Assembly (NCBI GenBank): GCA_947039005.1
Contig: CAMQXY010000011.1
Coordinates: 1 to 47,262 of the forward strand
Length of the DNA stretch: 47,262 nucleotides
Direction of reading: 5' to 3'
Source: an uncultured Photobacterium sp.
GTDB taxonomy: Bacteria > Pseudomonadota > Gammaproteobacteria > Enterobacterales > Vibrionaceae
Shown here: one piece after another, positions 21,924-30,246 of the stretch
Layout: each line of letters starts with the position of its first letter
How positions within the stretch are numbered: the stretch's first letter is position 1
The notes under the pieces: model-generated
Told to the model about the DNA's origin: nothing
The model's input: only the letters and a program-made list of their open reading frames with translations
Database searches by the model: none
Position numbers and translations under genes: made by a program

Positions 21924-22421
21924 CTACTCGCTATCTTTCGATGCGGCATTTATCAGCTTATCTGCTGAAATGGGTAGCCCAAGCACTCTAATTAGGCTTG
22001 GTTTGTAAGCTGCATCCCCATCTAATCTCTTGGCATAATGCCGTGCAATCATTAATCCTACCGCTGTAGAAACTGCTGCTGACACAATAACACCTAGCTG
22101 ATTACTGCCGGCCAAATCAATAAATACATACTGACCAATAACACTGCCGCCAATTAAAAATAATAATGGCAACATATAAACCAGCAAGGCTGAACTAAGC
22201 ATACTACGCTCAGATAAGCCAATTTCAACCACTTGTCCAAGGGTTATAGTTTCAGTTGTTGCGATATTAATCTGATGAGAACGCCCAGGCATCGCTTTAC
22301 TAACAATGCCGGTACCGCAACTATCGCGAGAAGCACAATGACCGCAACTGGTTTCTTGCTTACAACTCACGGTTATATGGCCATTATCAACGGCGACAAC
22401 TGTCGCTAATGTTCGCATCAT
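21924..22421 (-). CDS. rseC: SoxR-reducing system / sigma-E regulatory protein RseC
   Basis: Inner-membrane protein of the RseC/MucC family, in E. coli a minor positive modulator of sigma-E and linked to SoxR reduction. The N-terminal cytoplasmic part has a cysteine-rich motif (CKQETSCGHCASRDSCG). Two membrane segments follow (about residues 75-97 and 104-124), then a short C-terminal tail. About 165 residues. Tandem ATGs at 22421 and 22418; the second aligns better with E. coli. It starts 2 nt after the rseB stop codon. Confidence 0.94.
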   Translation of the reverse strand: MMRTLATVVAVDNGHITVSCKQETSCGHCASRDSCGTGIVSKAMPGRSHQINIATTETITLGQVVEIGLSERSMLSSALLVYMLPLLFLIGGSVIGQYVFIDLAGSNQLGVIVSAAVSTAVGLMIARHYAKRLDGDAAYKPSLIRVLGLPISADKLINAASKDSE

Positions 22422-22423
22422 GA

Positions 22424-23410
22424 TTATTTACTCGTTGGGGCAACCTCTGTTTTAGTATTATCAAAAGTCACACTTTCTGCAATTTTACGTGCTGTTTCCG
22501 GTGGAATATCACCGACAACTGTAATTTCTTTATTACCATCGACTCTGGTAGTTAACGTGCGACGACCTTGGCGAACCAATTGTCCTCGTCCCACAAAGCT
22601 ATCTACATCAGAAACATAGACAGAAAAACTAAACAGACCATCACTGTACATTCGGCTTTCAACCGCACGTTCAGTTAATAGTAGTCGATGACGATTACCA
22701 GCAATTAATGTAAACCCATTGGGTAACCAATTCACAGACCATGCGAGTTTTTTCTGCGGCTGCTGAGGTAATTGTACCACAGCAGGCAATTTAACTTGAT
22801 CTAGCTTACTCAACATTTCAGCAACTTTAGGATTCACAGCAAATGACACCACCCTAAATTGCTCAAGTAAATCACCATCGCGATCCAATAAGTCGGCCCG
22901 CATCACTAAATGTGTCGCTTGATCAATCCACAATAAATATGAGTAACGATTACCATCTTTAGGTGCTACACGAATAACATCACAGGCAACACCCGCTTCA
23001 CGAGCACGCCCCATGGCAATAAAATCATAAAACTGAGCTAATTTATCAATATTGGCTTTCATTAACGGCAATATTGGCGCGACCATCTTATTACTTTTAA
23101 TCGTAAAAGGGTCTAACCCTGGCTCAAAGTAACTGACTTCATCACCCCGTTGAATTACCTCTTGTGGTGGGCCACTGAGGAACAACAAATGACCATAACT
23201 TTGACCATTCTCTAATGCATGTCGATAGCGCAATGTATCAATGCTGTTTTTTCTTACCCAAACGTAAGACATCTCATAACTAAGATCTTGACTGGCTTGG
23301 CCCATTTGATGCAACAAAGCCTCTGGTGAAGGTTTAACTACTTCAGCAGAGGCTTGTAGTGACAATAATAGGCTGACCAATGCAAGCGCACCGACCAGAA
23401 TTTTTTTCAT
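22424..23410 (-). CDS. rseB: Periplasmic sigma-E regulator RseB
   Basis: Binds the periplasmic domain of RseA and protects it from DegS cleavage; senses lipopolysaccharide and mislocalised lipoproteins. A clear signal peptide ends at about residue 22 (LLSLQASA). The large MucB/RseB N-terminal domain (about 30-210) contains SYEMSYVWVRKNSIDTLRYRH. The small C-terminal domain (about 220-320) follows. The 328 residues are close to E. coli (318). Its ATG overlaps the rseA stop codon by one base, so it is coupled to rseA. Confidence 0.96.
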   Translation of the reverse strand: MKKILVGALALVSLLLSLQASAEVVKPSPEALLHQMGQASQDLSYEMSYVWVRKNSIDTLRYRHALENGQSYGHLLFLSGPPQEVIQRGDEVSYFEPGLDPFTIKSNKMVAPILPLMKANIDKLAQFYDFIAMGRAREAGVACDVIRVAPKDGNRYSYLLWIDQATHLVMRADLLDRDGDLLEQFRVVSFAVNPKVAEMLSKLDQVKLPAVVQLPQQPQKKLAWSVNWLPNGFTLIAGNRHRLLLTERAVESRMYSDGLFSFSVYVSDVDSFVGRGQLVRQGRRTLTTRVDGNKEITVVGDIPPETARKIAESVTFDNTKTEVAPTSK

Positions 23411-24057
23411 TAATCCGCCACAGAATTATTGGAATGTAATCGTGAATTATCGATACTGCCATCTTCAGCATTAAAGCGAAGTTGAAGCTCATAATCTTGC
23501 AACATCGAATTAATACGACGTCGCTGTTCCATTAGTTGCGATTCAGAAGGTGCCTGATTAGTCTCCACCATATTGGTATTTAAGCTCACAGGTTCAGCTT
23601 TACCAATAAAGGGAATAGTTTGCAACACAGGTAAATCGTTACCAGTTGTTAACGTAAGATTACTGCCATTGCCGTCATATTGTTGGACACCAACAATCAC
23701 CGCTAATGAAACACATGCTGCCACAGCAACCTGACCAAACTGGGATAGCCAAGCGGGTAATGTCCGCTTTGCTGTAAATGGGGTCGGTTGTTCTTCTGTA
23801 ATCTTCGGCTGAGCAACTGAAGTAATATCAGTGATCACCGCACCAGTATGTGCAGGTTCAGCATCTAGCGCTAACGCGACATTTCCTGCAATATTCCATT
23901 GTTTGCATTGCGGCGTATCGCCACGCATAACATCACCAATTAAGTTAAAGTCATGCCAGCTTTGCTCGCTATCTTTGTCAACGGTCAGCGCATTAATAAT
24001 GCTCTGATCCAAATCTTCGCCATCAAGTAATGCCGAAATTTTTTCTTTATCAGCCAT
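23410..24057 (-). CDS. rseA: Anti-sigma-E factor RseA
   Basis: Single-pass membrane anti-sigma factor that holds RpoE at the membrane until cleaved by DegS, RseP and ClpXP. Start taken at MADKEKISALLDGE (24057) with a GGTGGA ribosome-binding site 4 nt away; 215 residues (E. coli 216). The N-terminal sigma-binding domain runs to about residue 80 and includes DFNLIGDVMRGDTP. One membrane segment lies at about 108-128 (FGQVAVAACVSLAVIVGV), then a periplasmic domain that binds RseB. The C-terminus does not obviously end in the YxF-like residues that activate DegS, as expected since that signal comes from porins. Confidence 0.96.
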   Translation of the reverse strand: MADKEKISALLDGEDLDQSIINALTVDKDSEQSWHDFNLIGDVMRGDTPQCKQWNIAGNVALALDAEPAHTGAVITDITSVAQPKITEEQPTPFTAKRTLPAWLSQFGQVAVAACVSLAVIVGVQQYDGNGSNLTLTTGNDLPVLQTIPFIGKAEPVSLNTNMVETNQAPSESQLMEQRRRINSMLQDYELQLRFNAEDGSIDNSRLHSNNSVAD

Positions 24058-24083
24058 TTTTTCCACCGTTTGGTGCAACATTA

Positions 24084-24662
24084 TTATTGCTGCATAAGAG
24101 GACGAATGCGTTTTTCAACCGTCTCTCGTGCACGGAATATACGTGAGCGAACTGTACCTACCGGACATCCCATTACTTCAGCAATTTCTTCATAGCTTAG
24201 ACCATCCAGTTCACGCAATGAGATTGCTGTTTTAAGATCATCAGGTAGTGATTCAATCGTACTAAAAACAACCCGCTTCAGTTCTTCTGACAACATTAGG
24301 TTCTCAGGGTTCGAAATTTCTTTAAGCGCATTTCCACTTTCATAATATTCCGCATCTTCGGCATCAACATCAGATGCTGGCGGACGACGCCCCTGAGCGA
24401 CTAAATAGTTTTTTGCGGTATTAACAGCGATACGGTAAAGCCATGTATAGAATGCACTTTCACCACGAAATGTGGGTAAAGCTCGATACGCTTTAATGAA
24501 CGCTTCTTGGGCGACATCTGGTACATCACCAGAATTACTAACATAACGAGAAACAAGATTACAAACTTTATTCTGGTACTTAATAACCAGAAGGTTGAAT
24601 GCTTGCTTATCTCCCCGCTGTACTCGCTCAATTAATACCTGATCAGTTTGCTGCTCGCTCAT
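24084..24662 (-). CDS. rpoE: RNA polymerase sigma-E factor
   Basis: Extracytoplasmic-function sigma factor for the envelope stress response. Start at MSEQQTDQVLIERVQ (24662), matching the E. coli N-terminus, giving 192 residues. An in-frame ATG 14 codons upstream (24704) is possible but has a weaker ribosome-binding sequence. Region 2 (DVPDVAQEAFIKAYRAL, SAFYTWLYRIAVNTAKN) and region 4 (LDGLSYEEIAEVMGCPVGTVRSRIFRARE) are almost identical to E. coli. First gene of rpoE-rseA-rseB-rseC, with a sigma-E-like promoter about 180 nt upstream. Confidence 0.98.
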   Translation of the reverse strand: MSEQQTDQVLIERVQRGDKQAFNLLVIKYQNKVCNLVSRYVSNSGDVPDVAQEAFIKAYRALPTFRGESAFYTWLYRIAVNTAKNYLVAQGRRPPASDVDAEDAEYYESGNALKEISNPENLMLSEELKRVVFSTIESLPDDLKTAISLRELDGLSYEEIAEVMGCPVGTVRSRIFRARETVEKRIRPLMQQ

Positions 24663-24850
24663 TCGAGCGTGTACTCCCATGTCTAACTGTTGGTAATATT
24701 GCATTCATCTCACGATAACTAACACCCGTGACGGCTGCGGTTCGTTATTGATGCACAATGGTTTATTTAGATTATCCTGCCACTATAAGCGTTAGTCTCA
24801 CCGTAAATAAAACACTGACTTATGAAATATTTATGAGCATGAGCACTACG

Positions 24851-24878
24851 TAAGACCGATGGATAATGGCAAAGTTCC
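24851..24878 (-). promoter_or_regulatory. Sigma-E-type promoter upstream of rpoE
   Basis: On the minus strand GGAACTT, the consensus sigma-E -35, is followed after 16 nt by TCTTA, close to the usual -10 (TCTGA/TCAAA type). Transcription would start near 24844, leaving a leader of about 180 nt before rpoE. The E. coli rpoE operon has an equivalent autoregulatory promoter. Confidence 0.72.
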
Positions 24879-24915
24879 ACCGCTATAAAATAATTTTATG
24901 TTTTCGTTACCGTTA

Positions 24916-24961
24916 CGTTATTACCTGTAACAAAGCAAAACAGAGGTAGGATGTAATAACG
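24916..24961. repeat. Inverted repeat CGTTATTAC ... GTAATAACG upstream of nadB
   Basis: Two perfect 9-bp arms (24916-24924 and 24953-24961) with a 28-nt spacer, between the rpoE promoter and nadB. Arm centres are 37 bp apart. It could be a pair of half-sites for a regulator of nadB or a long-loop hairpin in a leader transcript. The binding protein is unknown. Confidence 0.55.
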
Positions 24962-25001
24962 ACAGTCAGTTTACCTGAAATACCCACACTAACGAGGATC
25001 T

Positions 25002-25037
25002 ATGGCTGAAAAAAGAAAAAAAATCACAAAACCATGA
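25002..25037 (+). CDS. Possible 11-residue leader peptide upstream of nadB
   Basis: ATG at 25002, preceded by GAGGA with 4-nt spacing, opens a frame MAEKRKKITKP and a TGA stop. Five of its eleven residues are Lys or Arg. It ends 147 nt before nadB. The ribosome-binding site is better placed than that of many real genes here, but short ORFs arise by chance, so expression is unproven. It could act as an upstream ORF controlling nadB or simply be noise. Confidence 0.3.
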   Translation: MAEKRKKITKP

Positions 25038-25184
25038 CCAAATTACGCAGCTGACTTTTAACAATAATACCGCTAAAGTACCGTATATTAATAATATTTA
25101 CGCAAATAAAATCTACACCAACATACGTTCTAATTACCATATTGGCAGTATAAAATAGGATTATCACATGGACATGCAATCACT

Positions 25185-26801
25185 ATGACCCAATCTCATC
25201 AACATGATAGCGACATTCTAATCATCGGTAGTGGCGCAGCAGGACTGTCACTAGCACTTCATTTAGCTCACCTTGGTAAAGTTACTATTTTATGTAAAGG
25301 TCCACTCAGCGAGGGAGCAACGTATTATGCTCAAGGTGGTATCGCTGCCGTTTTTGATGAGTCCGACAGTATTGCATCTCATGTTGAAGACACCTTAATT
25401 GCAGGAGGTCATTTATGTGACCAAGAGGTGGTGCAATTTATTGCTGAAAACGCCAAGCAATGCGTACAATGGTTAATTGATGGCGGAGTCCCTTTTGATC
25501 AAGAAGAAGCAGATAATAATGGTAACCCCCGTTACCACCTCACCTTAGAAGGTGGACACAGCCACCGTCGCATCCTCCATGCCGCTGATGCAACCGGTAT
25601 GGCAATGCAAACCTCGCTCCAAGAACAAGCCCGCAATAATCCCAACATCACCATTCTTGAACGCCATAACGCACTTGATTTAATCACTGAGAAAAAAATC
25701 GACCCACAATCTGCGACTAATCGTGCACTCGGTGCTTATGTTTGGAACAGAGAAAAAGAATGTGTTGAAACCTTAGCGGCTAAATTTGTGGTCTTAGCCA
25801 CTGGCGGCGCATCGAAAGTCTATCAATATACTTCAAACCCTGATGTGTCATCCGGTGACGGTATTGCAATGGCATGGCGTGCAGGCTGCCGCGTTGCTAA
25901 CCTCGAATTTAATCAATTTCATCCAACGTGCCTGTTCCACCCTAAAGCACAAACCTTTTTATTAAGTGAAGCTCTACGCGGTGAAGGCGCTTATTTACGC
26001 CGCCCTGATGGCAGTCGCTTTATGGTCGACTTTGATGAACGGGCTGAACTTGCACCCCGTGATGTCGTTGCTCGTGCTATCGATTATGAAATGAAACGGC
26101 TTGGTGCTGACTGTATGTATCTCGATATTAGTCATAAGCCCGCTGATTTTGTGAAAAGCCACTTCCCAATGATTGCTGAAAAATTGCAAGGTTATGGGAT
26201 TGATATCACCACCGATATGATTCCAATTGTTCCTGCCGCGCATTATACCTGTGGCGGAGTCATGGTTGATAAATCGGGAAAAACAGATATTGATGGCTTA
26301 TATGCTATTGGCGAAGTGAGTTATACCGGCTTACATGGCGCTAATCGTATGGCATCAAACTCACTGCTTGAATGTGTGGTTTATGCATGGTCAGCTTCGC
26401 AAGATATTGAACGTCAGTTTAGTACTATCTTACAACCCCAACAATTACCGTTTTGGGATGACAGTAAAGTCACCAACTCTGATGAAGAAGTGGTGATCCA
26501 ACATAACTGGCATGAATTACGGTTATTTATGTGGGACTACGTTGGTATCGTACGTTCAACCAAACGGTTAGCGCGTGCTATGCACCGGATTGAATTACTT
26601 AAAAATGAAATTGATGAGTATTACAGCCATTTCCGCGTTTCTAATAACTTATTAGAACTGCGTAACTTATTGCAAGTTGCAGAGTTAATTGTTCGTTGCG
26701 CGATGGAACGTAAAGAAAGCCGAGGGCTACACTACACTCTTGATTATCCCGAGCTTGATGAACAAGCAACGCCAACTATTTTAGTGCCTGATAATTACTA
26801 A
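25185..26801 (+). CDS. nadB: L-aspartate oxidase
   Basis: Flavoenzyme that oxidises L-aspartate to iminoaspartate, the first step of de novo NAD synthesis (partner NadA). The FAD dinucleotide-binding motif [18 protein letters not shown] is at residues 10-27. [66 protein letters not shown] and [26 protein letters not shown] are the flavoprotein and catalytic blocks shared with succinate dehydrogenase relatives. The 538 residues match E. coli (540). It is transcribed divergently from rpoE, the same arrangement as in E. coli. Confidence 0.98.
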   Translation: MTQSHQHDSDILIIGSGAAGLSLALHLAHLGKVTILCKGPLSEGATYYAQGGIAAVFDESDSIASHVEDTLIAGGHLCDQEVVQFIAENAKQCVQWLIDGGVPFDQEEADNNGNPRYHLTLEGGHSHRRILHAADATGMAMQTSLQEQARNNPNITILERHNALDLITEKKIDPQSATNRALGAYVWNREKECVETLAAKFVVLATGGASKVYQYTSNPDVSSGDGIAMAWRAGCRVANLEFNQFHPTCLFHPKAQTFLLSEALRGEGAYLRRPDGSRFMVDFDERAELAPRDVVARAIDYEMKRLGADCMYLDISHKPADFVKSHFPMIAEKLQGYGIDITTDMIPIVPAAHYTCGGVMVDKSGKTDIDGLYAIGEVSYTGLHGANRMASNSLLECVVYAWSASQDIERQFSTILQPQQLPFWDDSKVTNSDEEVVIQHNWHELRLFMWDYVGIVRSTKRLARAMHRIELLKNEIDEYYSHFRVSNNLLELRNLLQVAELIVRCAMERKESRGLHYTLDYPELDEQATPTILVPDNY

Positions 26802-26810
26802 ATGTAGACT

Positions 26811-26852
26811 ACTAAACCATGATGTTAGCTTATTGCAGCATTATGGTTTAGT
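26811..26852. terminator. Hairpin between convergent nadB and ygfX
   Basis: ACTAAACCAT (26811-26820) and ATGGTTTAGT (26843-26852) form a perfect 10-bp stem around 22 nt that can pair further. It starts 10 nt after the nadB stop and takes in the last codons of ygfX. No long T-run follows on either strand, so a terminator role is tentative. Confidence 0.45.
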
Positions 26853-27287
26853 CACCTCTGAGGCCGTCTTTAATATCCCTAAATGAAGCATCATTTTTAG
26901 CTGCCGATATCTAATAGCATCACAACTATCATAACTGATAATTAGCCATTGACTATGATGTTCTGCTACCGAAAAAACCACCAGCCAACGAGTAACTAAT
27001 TTCACCGCCACAATATTTCCCGTTTGATTTTGCCACCGAATCTGACCGTCATGATAAATTCGTAATGGCCCTTCAATTAGTAAAAAATGCAGGTAGATCC
27101 GTTGCCACTCAAACAGTAAGGCTTCGGCTAGTAAATAACTAAAGGGGTAAAAAACCGGAGGAACAGCGATCAATAACAATAGCCCTGCACCAAGATAACA
27201 TCGACTCAGTGCAGAGTTCAGTAGCGGGGATAAGTTAAGCTCTAGATCAACGTAACTTGCTGTTGTTGTGGGCAACAATCTTATCAA
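26841..27287 (-). CDS. ygfX: YgfX-family inner-membrane protein
   Basis: Small membrane protein of the YgfX (CptA) family. In E. coli it has been described both as a cytoskeleton-targeting toxin and as a partner of SdhE; which applies here is not known. Two hydrophobic segments (about residues 30-50 and 53-68) are followed by a soluble part with LRIYHDGQIRWQNQTGNI, aligning with the E. coli RLLMDGRLRWQGQEWSI region. It lacks a clear ATG: the frame opens with TTG codons (27287, 27278, 27275) inside the 3' end of sdhE. So the start is uncertain and translation is probably coupled to sdhE. Confidence 0.75.
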   Translation of the reverse strand: MIRLLPTTTASYVDLELNLSPLLNSALSRCYLGAGLLLLIAVPPVFYPFSYLLAEALLFEWQRIYLHFLLIEGPLRIYHDGQIRWQNQTGNIVAVKLVTRWLVVFSVAEHHSQWLIISYDSCDAIRYRQLKMMLHLGILKTASEVTKP

Positions 27288-27507
27288 CCATCATCGCATG
27301 CGCAGTATTATCACTGCGACCATGCTGCATCATCCATTTAAATAAATCGGGATCATCACACGTTAGTAGAGAAATAAAATCATGTTGCTGCTGCTCTGAT
27401 AAATCATCAAAACACTCTTCAAAAAATGGCATCACCAACACGTCTAATTCGAGCATACCACGACGACATGCCCATTTTACGCGGGCTTTATCTTGTCCAA
27501 CTAACAT
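27247..27507 (-). CDS. sdhE: FAD assembly factor SdhE
   Basis: Promotes covalent flavinylation of succinate dehydrogenase SdhA and fumarate reductase. 86 residues, as in E. coli YgfY/SdhE (88). The key RGxxE motif is present in CRRGMLELDVLVMPF (about residues 15-29). LLTCDDPDLFKWMM near the middle is the second conserved block. It overlaps the downstream ygfX frame, as in E. coli. The gene lies close to nadB and ygfZ, all linked to flavin or iron-sulfur enzyme maturation. Confidence 0.94.
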   Translation of the reverse strand: MLVGQDKARVKWACRRGMLELDVLVMPFFEECFDDLSEQQQHDFISLLTCDDPDLFKWMMQHGRSDNTAHAMMVDKIVAHNNSKLR

Positions 27508-27759
27508 ACATAACCTCTTATTATGCGCCTAATGGCTCACTGATAATCGAATACTGAGCGTATTTCCGTTATCAAGATAGTAACAGCCGTGCTGAATAAC
27601 GACCATGCGCCAGCACAAATAATCGCTCAAGATGAGACCTAGCCCACCATAATGACAACCAATAAAAACAGCTTATTAACCCATCGTGTAACCATGGTTA
27701 ATTATTTTGCTCAGTTGGTATAACATAGTGTAATCATTACAGCATTTGTGGATACCATT

Positions 27760-28740
27760 ATGAACACTTGGTCAACTCAACACTCATTTACCCCGCTTGC
27801 GTTAAGCGCAACAGATTCTTTACCTGATTTAGCGGTAGTCAACCTCAGTGATTGGGGCATGGTGACACTCGTTGGCCCTGACAGTAAATCATACTTACAA
27901 GGTCAATTAACCTGTGATGTGGTGTCATTAGCCGCTGATACATCAACCTTTGCGGGTCACTGTGATGCCAAAGGTAAATTGCGCACTATCATGCGAGTCT
28001 TTCACTATCAAGATGGCTATGGTTTAGTACAACGCCAAAGTGTTATGGCGAGCCAATTGCCTGAATTAAAAAAATATGCGGTATTTTCTAAAACAGAAAT
28101 AAGCCAAAGTTCAGCGATTATTTTGGGGCTGGTAGGTACTCAAGTTCAAGCCACCATTGATCATCATTTTAGTGGTGATGCTGATGTGCGCTATAACGAT
28201 ATGGCTACCGTGGTAAAAGTTGATAACGAACGCTGGTTAATCATCACCACTGCCGAACAAGCTGATGCGATGATCACAATGTTAGCAGCTACGGCAACGC
28301 TAACAACCACTGATCTGTGGAATTTATATGATATTAAAGCAGCGATGCCACGGATTGATAGCATCACAGAACTTGAATTCATTCCTCAAGCGGTAAACTT
28401 ACAAGCAGTTAACGGTATCAGCTTTAAAAAAGGCTGCTATACCGGCCAAGAAACAGTCGCACGTGCTAAGTACCGTGGTATCAATAAACGCGCCATGTAT
28501 ATCGTTGCAGGTACTGCTACACAATGCCCACAGGCAGGTGATGCATTAGAACGTAGCGTGGGTGAAAATTGGCGTAAAGGTGGCACAGTGATCTGTGGTT
28601 ATCAATACAGTGATAATCAAGCCTTGGCATTGGTGGTATTACCTAACGATCTTGACGATGATAGTCAGTTCCGTTTTGCTGCTCATCCAGATGCTCTTTG
28701 GCACAAACTTGATTTACCGTACGATCTTAATGCCGAATAA
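27760..28740 (+). CDS. ygfZ: Folate-dependent iron-sulfur/tRNA-modification protein YgfZ
   Basis: Tetrahydrofolate-binding protein of the GcvT/dimethylglycine dehydrogenase fold. It supports assembly of some iron-sulfur enzymes, including the tRNA thiomethylase MiaB. The hallmark KGCYTGQETVARAKYRG is present with the conserved Cys226. Start taken at the ATG at 27760; an in-frame GTG lies four codons upstream. 326 residues, matching E. coli (326). Divergent from sdhE. Its 3' end overlaps the following YbaK-family gene by 11 nt. Confidence 0.94.
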   Translation: MNTWSTQHSFTPLALSATDSLPDLAVVNLSDWGMVTLVGPDSKSYLQGQLTCDVVSLAADTSTFAGHCDAKGKLRTIMRVFHYQDGYGLVQRQSVMASQLPELKKYAVFSKTEISQSSAIILGLVGTQVQATIDHHFSGDADVRYNDMATVVKVDNERWLIITTAEQADAMITMLAATATLTTTDLWNLYDIKAAMPRIDSITELEFIPQAVNLQAVNGISFKKGCYTGQETVARAKYRGINKRAMYIVAGTATQCPQAGDALERSVGENWRKGGTVICGYQYSDNQALALVVLPNDLDDDSQFRFAAHPDALWHKLDLPYDLNAE

Positions 28741-29215
28741 TTCTATTGATACCGCAGTAACACGGTTACTGGTTAGCGAAGGGGTTGATTACCGTTTACT
28801 GCCACACACTAAACCGGCGAAAACCATTGCCGAAGCAGCGGCTGAACGCGGGGTTGATCCGCAGCATATGGTCAAATCGATATTACTCAAAGATATGTCG
28901 GGTTTTCATGTATTAGCATGTGTACCCGGACTGCAATCGGTTGATCCTAAAAAAGTACGGGCATTATTCGGTTGTCAGCGTATGACCTGTGCAAATGCTT
29001 CTGAAGTTGAAAAAGTGACGGGATTAGTCATCGGTACTGTTGCACCGCTAGGGTTAAAACGGCCGCTAACAATTGTCTTTGATGCCGCTATAACCGCTAT
29101 TGAAAACGTTAATATCAGTAGTGGTGATCGCATGGCGGGAATTGAAATTGCCACCGAAGATTTATTGATTTTGTGTGATCCTATGATCGCTGATATTTGT
29201 CGAGAACAAGCTTAA
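28730..29215 (+). CDS. YbaK/ProX-family aminoacyl-tRNA deacylase-like protein
   Basis: A YbaK/aminoacyl-tRNA-editing domain protein, 162 residues from the ATG at 28730 (MPNNSIDTAV). Family features: HTKPAKTIAEAAAERGVDPQHMVKSILLKD at the N-terminal half, then ASEVEKVTGLVIGTVAPLGLKRPLTIVFD, the glycine/proline loop that lines the active site, and SSGDRMAGIEIATEDL near the end. Such proteins hydrolyse misacylated tRNAs (YbaK itself clears Cys-tRNA(Pro)). Which tRNA this one edits cannot be read from sequence. The start lies inside the ygfZ 3' end, implying coupling to ygfZ. Confidence 0.82.
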   Translation: MPNNSIDTAVTRLLVSEGVDYRLLPHTKPAKTIAEAAAERGVDPQHMVKSILLKDMSGFHVLACVPGLQSVDPKKVRALFGCQRMTCANASEVEKVTGLVIGTVAPLGLKRPLTIVFDAAITAIENVNISSGDRMAGIEIATEDLLILCDPMIADICREQA

Positions 29216-29232
29216 TTAGCGACAACAACATC

Positions 29233-29269
29233 TAAATCAACGGTATTTCATTACAATGCCGTTGATTTA
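29233..29269 (+). terminator. Hairpin downstream of the YbaK-family gene
   Basis: TAAATCAACGG and CCGTTGATTTA form a perfect 11-bp stem, followed by ATTAT rather than a pure T-run. It begins 17 nt after the stop codon and ends 24 nt before the LysR-family gene. Likely the terminator of the ygfZ unit. Confidence 0.6.
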
Positions 29270-29292
29270 ATTATCCAGCAAAGGAATCGGCT

Positions 29293-30246
29293 ATGGCTAA
29301 CCATCACCACCACGATATCAATTGGCGCGGTGTCGATCTTAATTTACTGATTGCCTTTTCGGCATTAATGGACACTCGCAGTGTTACCAAAGCCGCTAAT
29401 AAATTAGCCATCGGTCAATCTGCGATGAGCCACAATTTATCACGCTTACGCAGTTTATTAAATGATCCCCTGTTTGAACGCCATGGTCATCAAATGCTGC
29501 CGACTCAAACCGCTTTAGAACATGCCACCACTGTCGATACAATTTTGTCATTAGTCACCAATGAGCTACTACGACCAAGTGCATTTATCCCTGCTGACTT
29601 TTGTGGCACCTTTAAAATAGGTTTAACCGATTATGCCGAGTTGTTATTTGCCCCCGCACTGTATGATGCAATTCATCATCAAGCACCGCAGTGCCAGCTG
29701 AGTTTTTTTAATGTCGATCGCCACAGCTATCATACTGATTTTAATCAACATCGAATGGATGTGGTTATCGGCTCAATGACCGATATGGGCAAAGAGATTG
29801 AACATCAGTATTTATATACCGAAGATCATGTGTGTCTTTATGATCAACGCGCAACAGGGTTGAGTGATAACGTCAGCCTCGAGCAATACCGTCATCATCC
29901 GCATGCGCTTGTCAGCCCAGATGGTAAATTAACTACGCAGGTTGATGACCAATTACAACGGCAAGGGTTTCAACGTCAAGTGGCGGTGGGATCGCATAAT
30001 TTCTTAACGATTCGACACTTATTAAGTGGTCGAGATTTACTCTGTGTGGTGTCACGCTTAATGGCGCAATTAGACATTTTCAACGACCAACTGACCCAAT
30101 GTCTTCCTCCCGTTGCCATTGCTGATTTTGATATTCGATTATTATGGCTCCATCACAACAGCAATAATCCTCGCAACCAATGGTTACGCCACATCGTTGC
30201 TAATACGGTAATCACCCAAGTTGAACAACTTCGAGCTGGACAATAA
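29293..30246 (+). CDS. LysR-family transcriptional regulator
   Basis: 317 residues with the LysR layout. An N-terminal winged helix-turn-helix (about residues 17-76: LLIAFSALMDTRSVTKAANKLAIGQSAMSHNLSRLRSLLNDPLFERHG) is followed by a linker helix and a periplasmic-binding-like effector domain (about 105-310). The N-terminus is unusually His-rich (MANHHHHDINW). The gene it regulates is not evident: no divergent partner gene is adjacent, since the YbaK-family gene upstream and the small ORF downstream run in the same direction. I do not recognise a specific subfamily. Ribosome-binding sequence AAAGGA precedes the start. Confidence 0.9.
   Translation: MANHHHHDINWRGVDLNLLIAFSALMDTRSVTKAANKLAIGQSAMSHNLSRLRSLLNDPLFERHGHQMLPTQTALEHATTVDTILSLVTNELLRPSAFIPADFCGTFKIGLTDYAELLFAPALYDAIHHQAPQCQLSFFNVDRHSYHTDFNQHRMDVVIGSMTDMGKEIEHQYLYTEDHVCLYDQRATGLSDNVSLEQYRHHPHALVSPDGKLTTQVDDQLQRQGFQRQVAVGSHNFLTIRHLLSGRDLLCVVSRLMAQLDIFNDQLTQCLPPVAIADFDIRLLWLHHNSNNPRNQWLRHIVANTVITQVEQLRAGQ

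Larger units (their letters stand above)
24705..25184. other. Divergent intergenic region between rpoE and nadB (about 480 nt)
   Basis: It contains the sigma-E-type rpoE promoter (24851-24878), a perfect 9-bp inverted repeat (24916-24961) and an 11-codon ORF with a ribosome-binding site (25002-25037) ahead of nadB. The remaining sequence is AT-rich, and I see no further gene. Confidence 0.6.

Noticed and set aside
27689-27700. 12-bp palindrome TAACCATGGTTA upstream of ygfZ
   Set aside because: Short and AT-rich at its ends; without conservation data it is not distinguishable from chance in a 250-nt gap.
28595-28729. N-terminal membrane extension of the YbaK-family gene
   Set aside because: The hydrophobic residues are an out-of-frame reading of ygfZ; the family N-terminus begins at the ATG at 28730.
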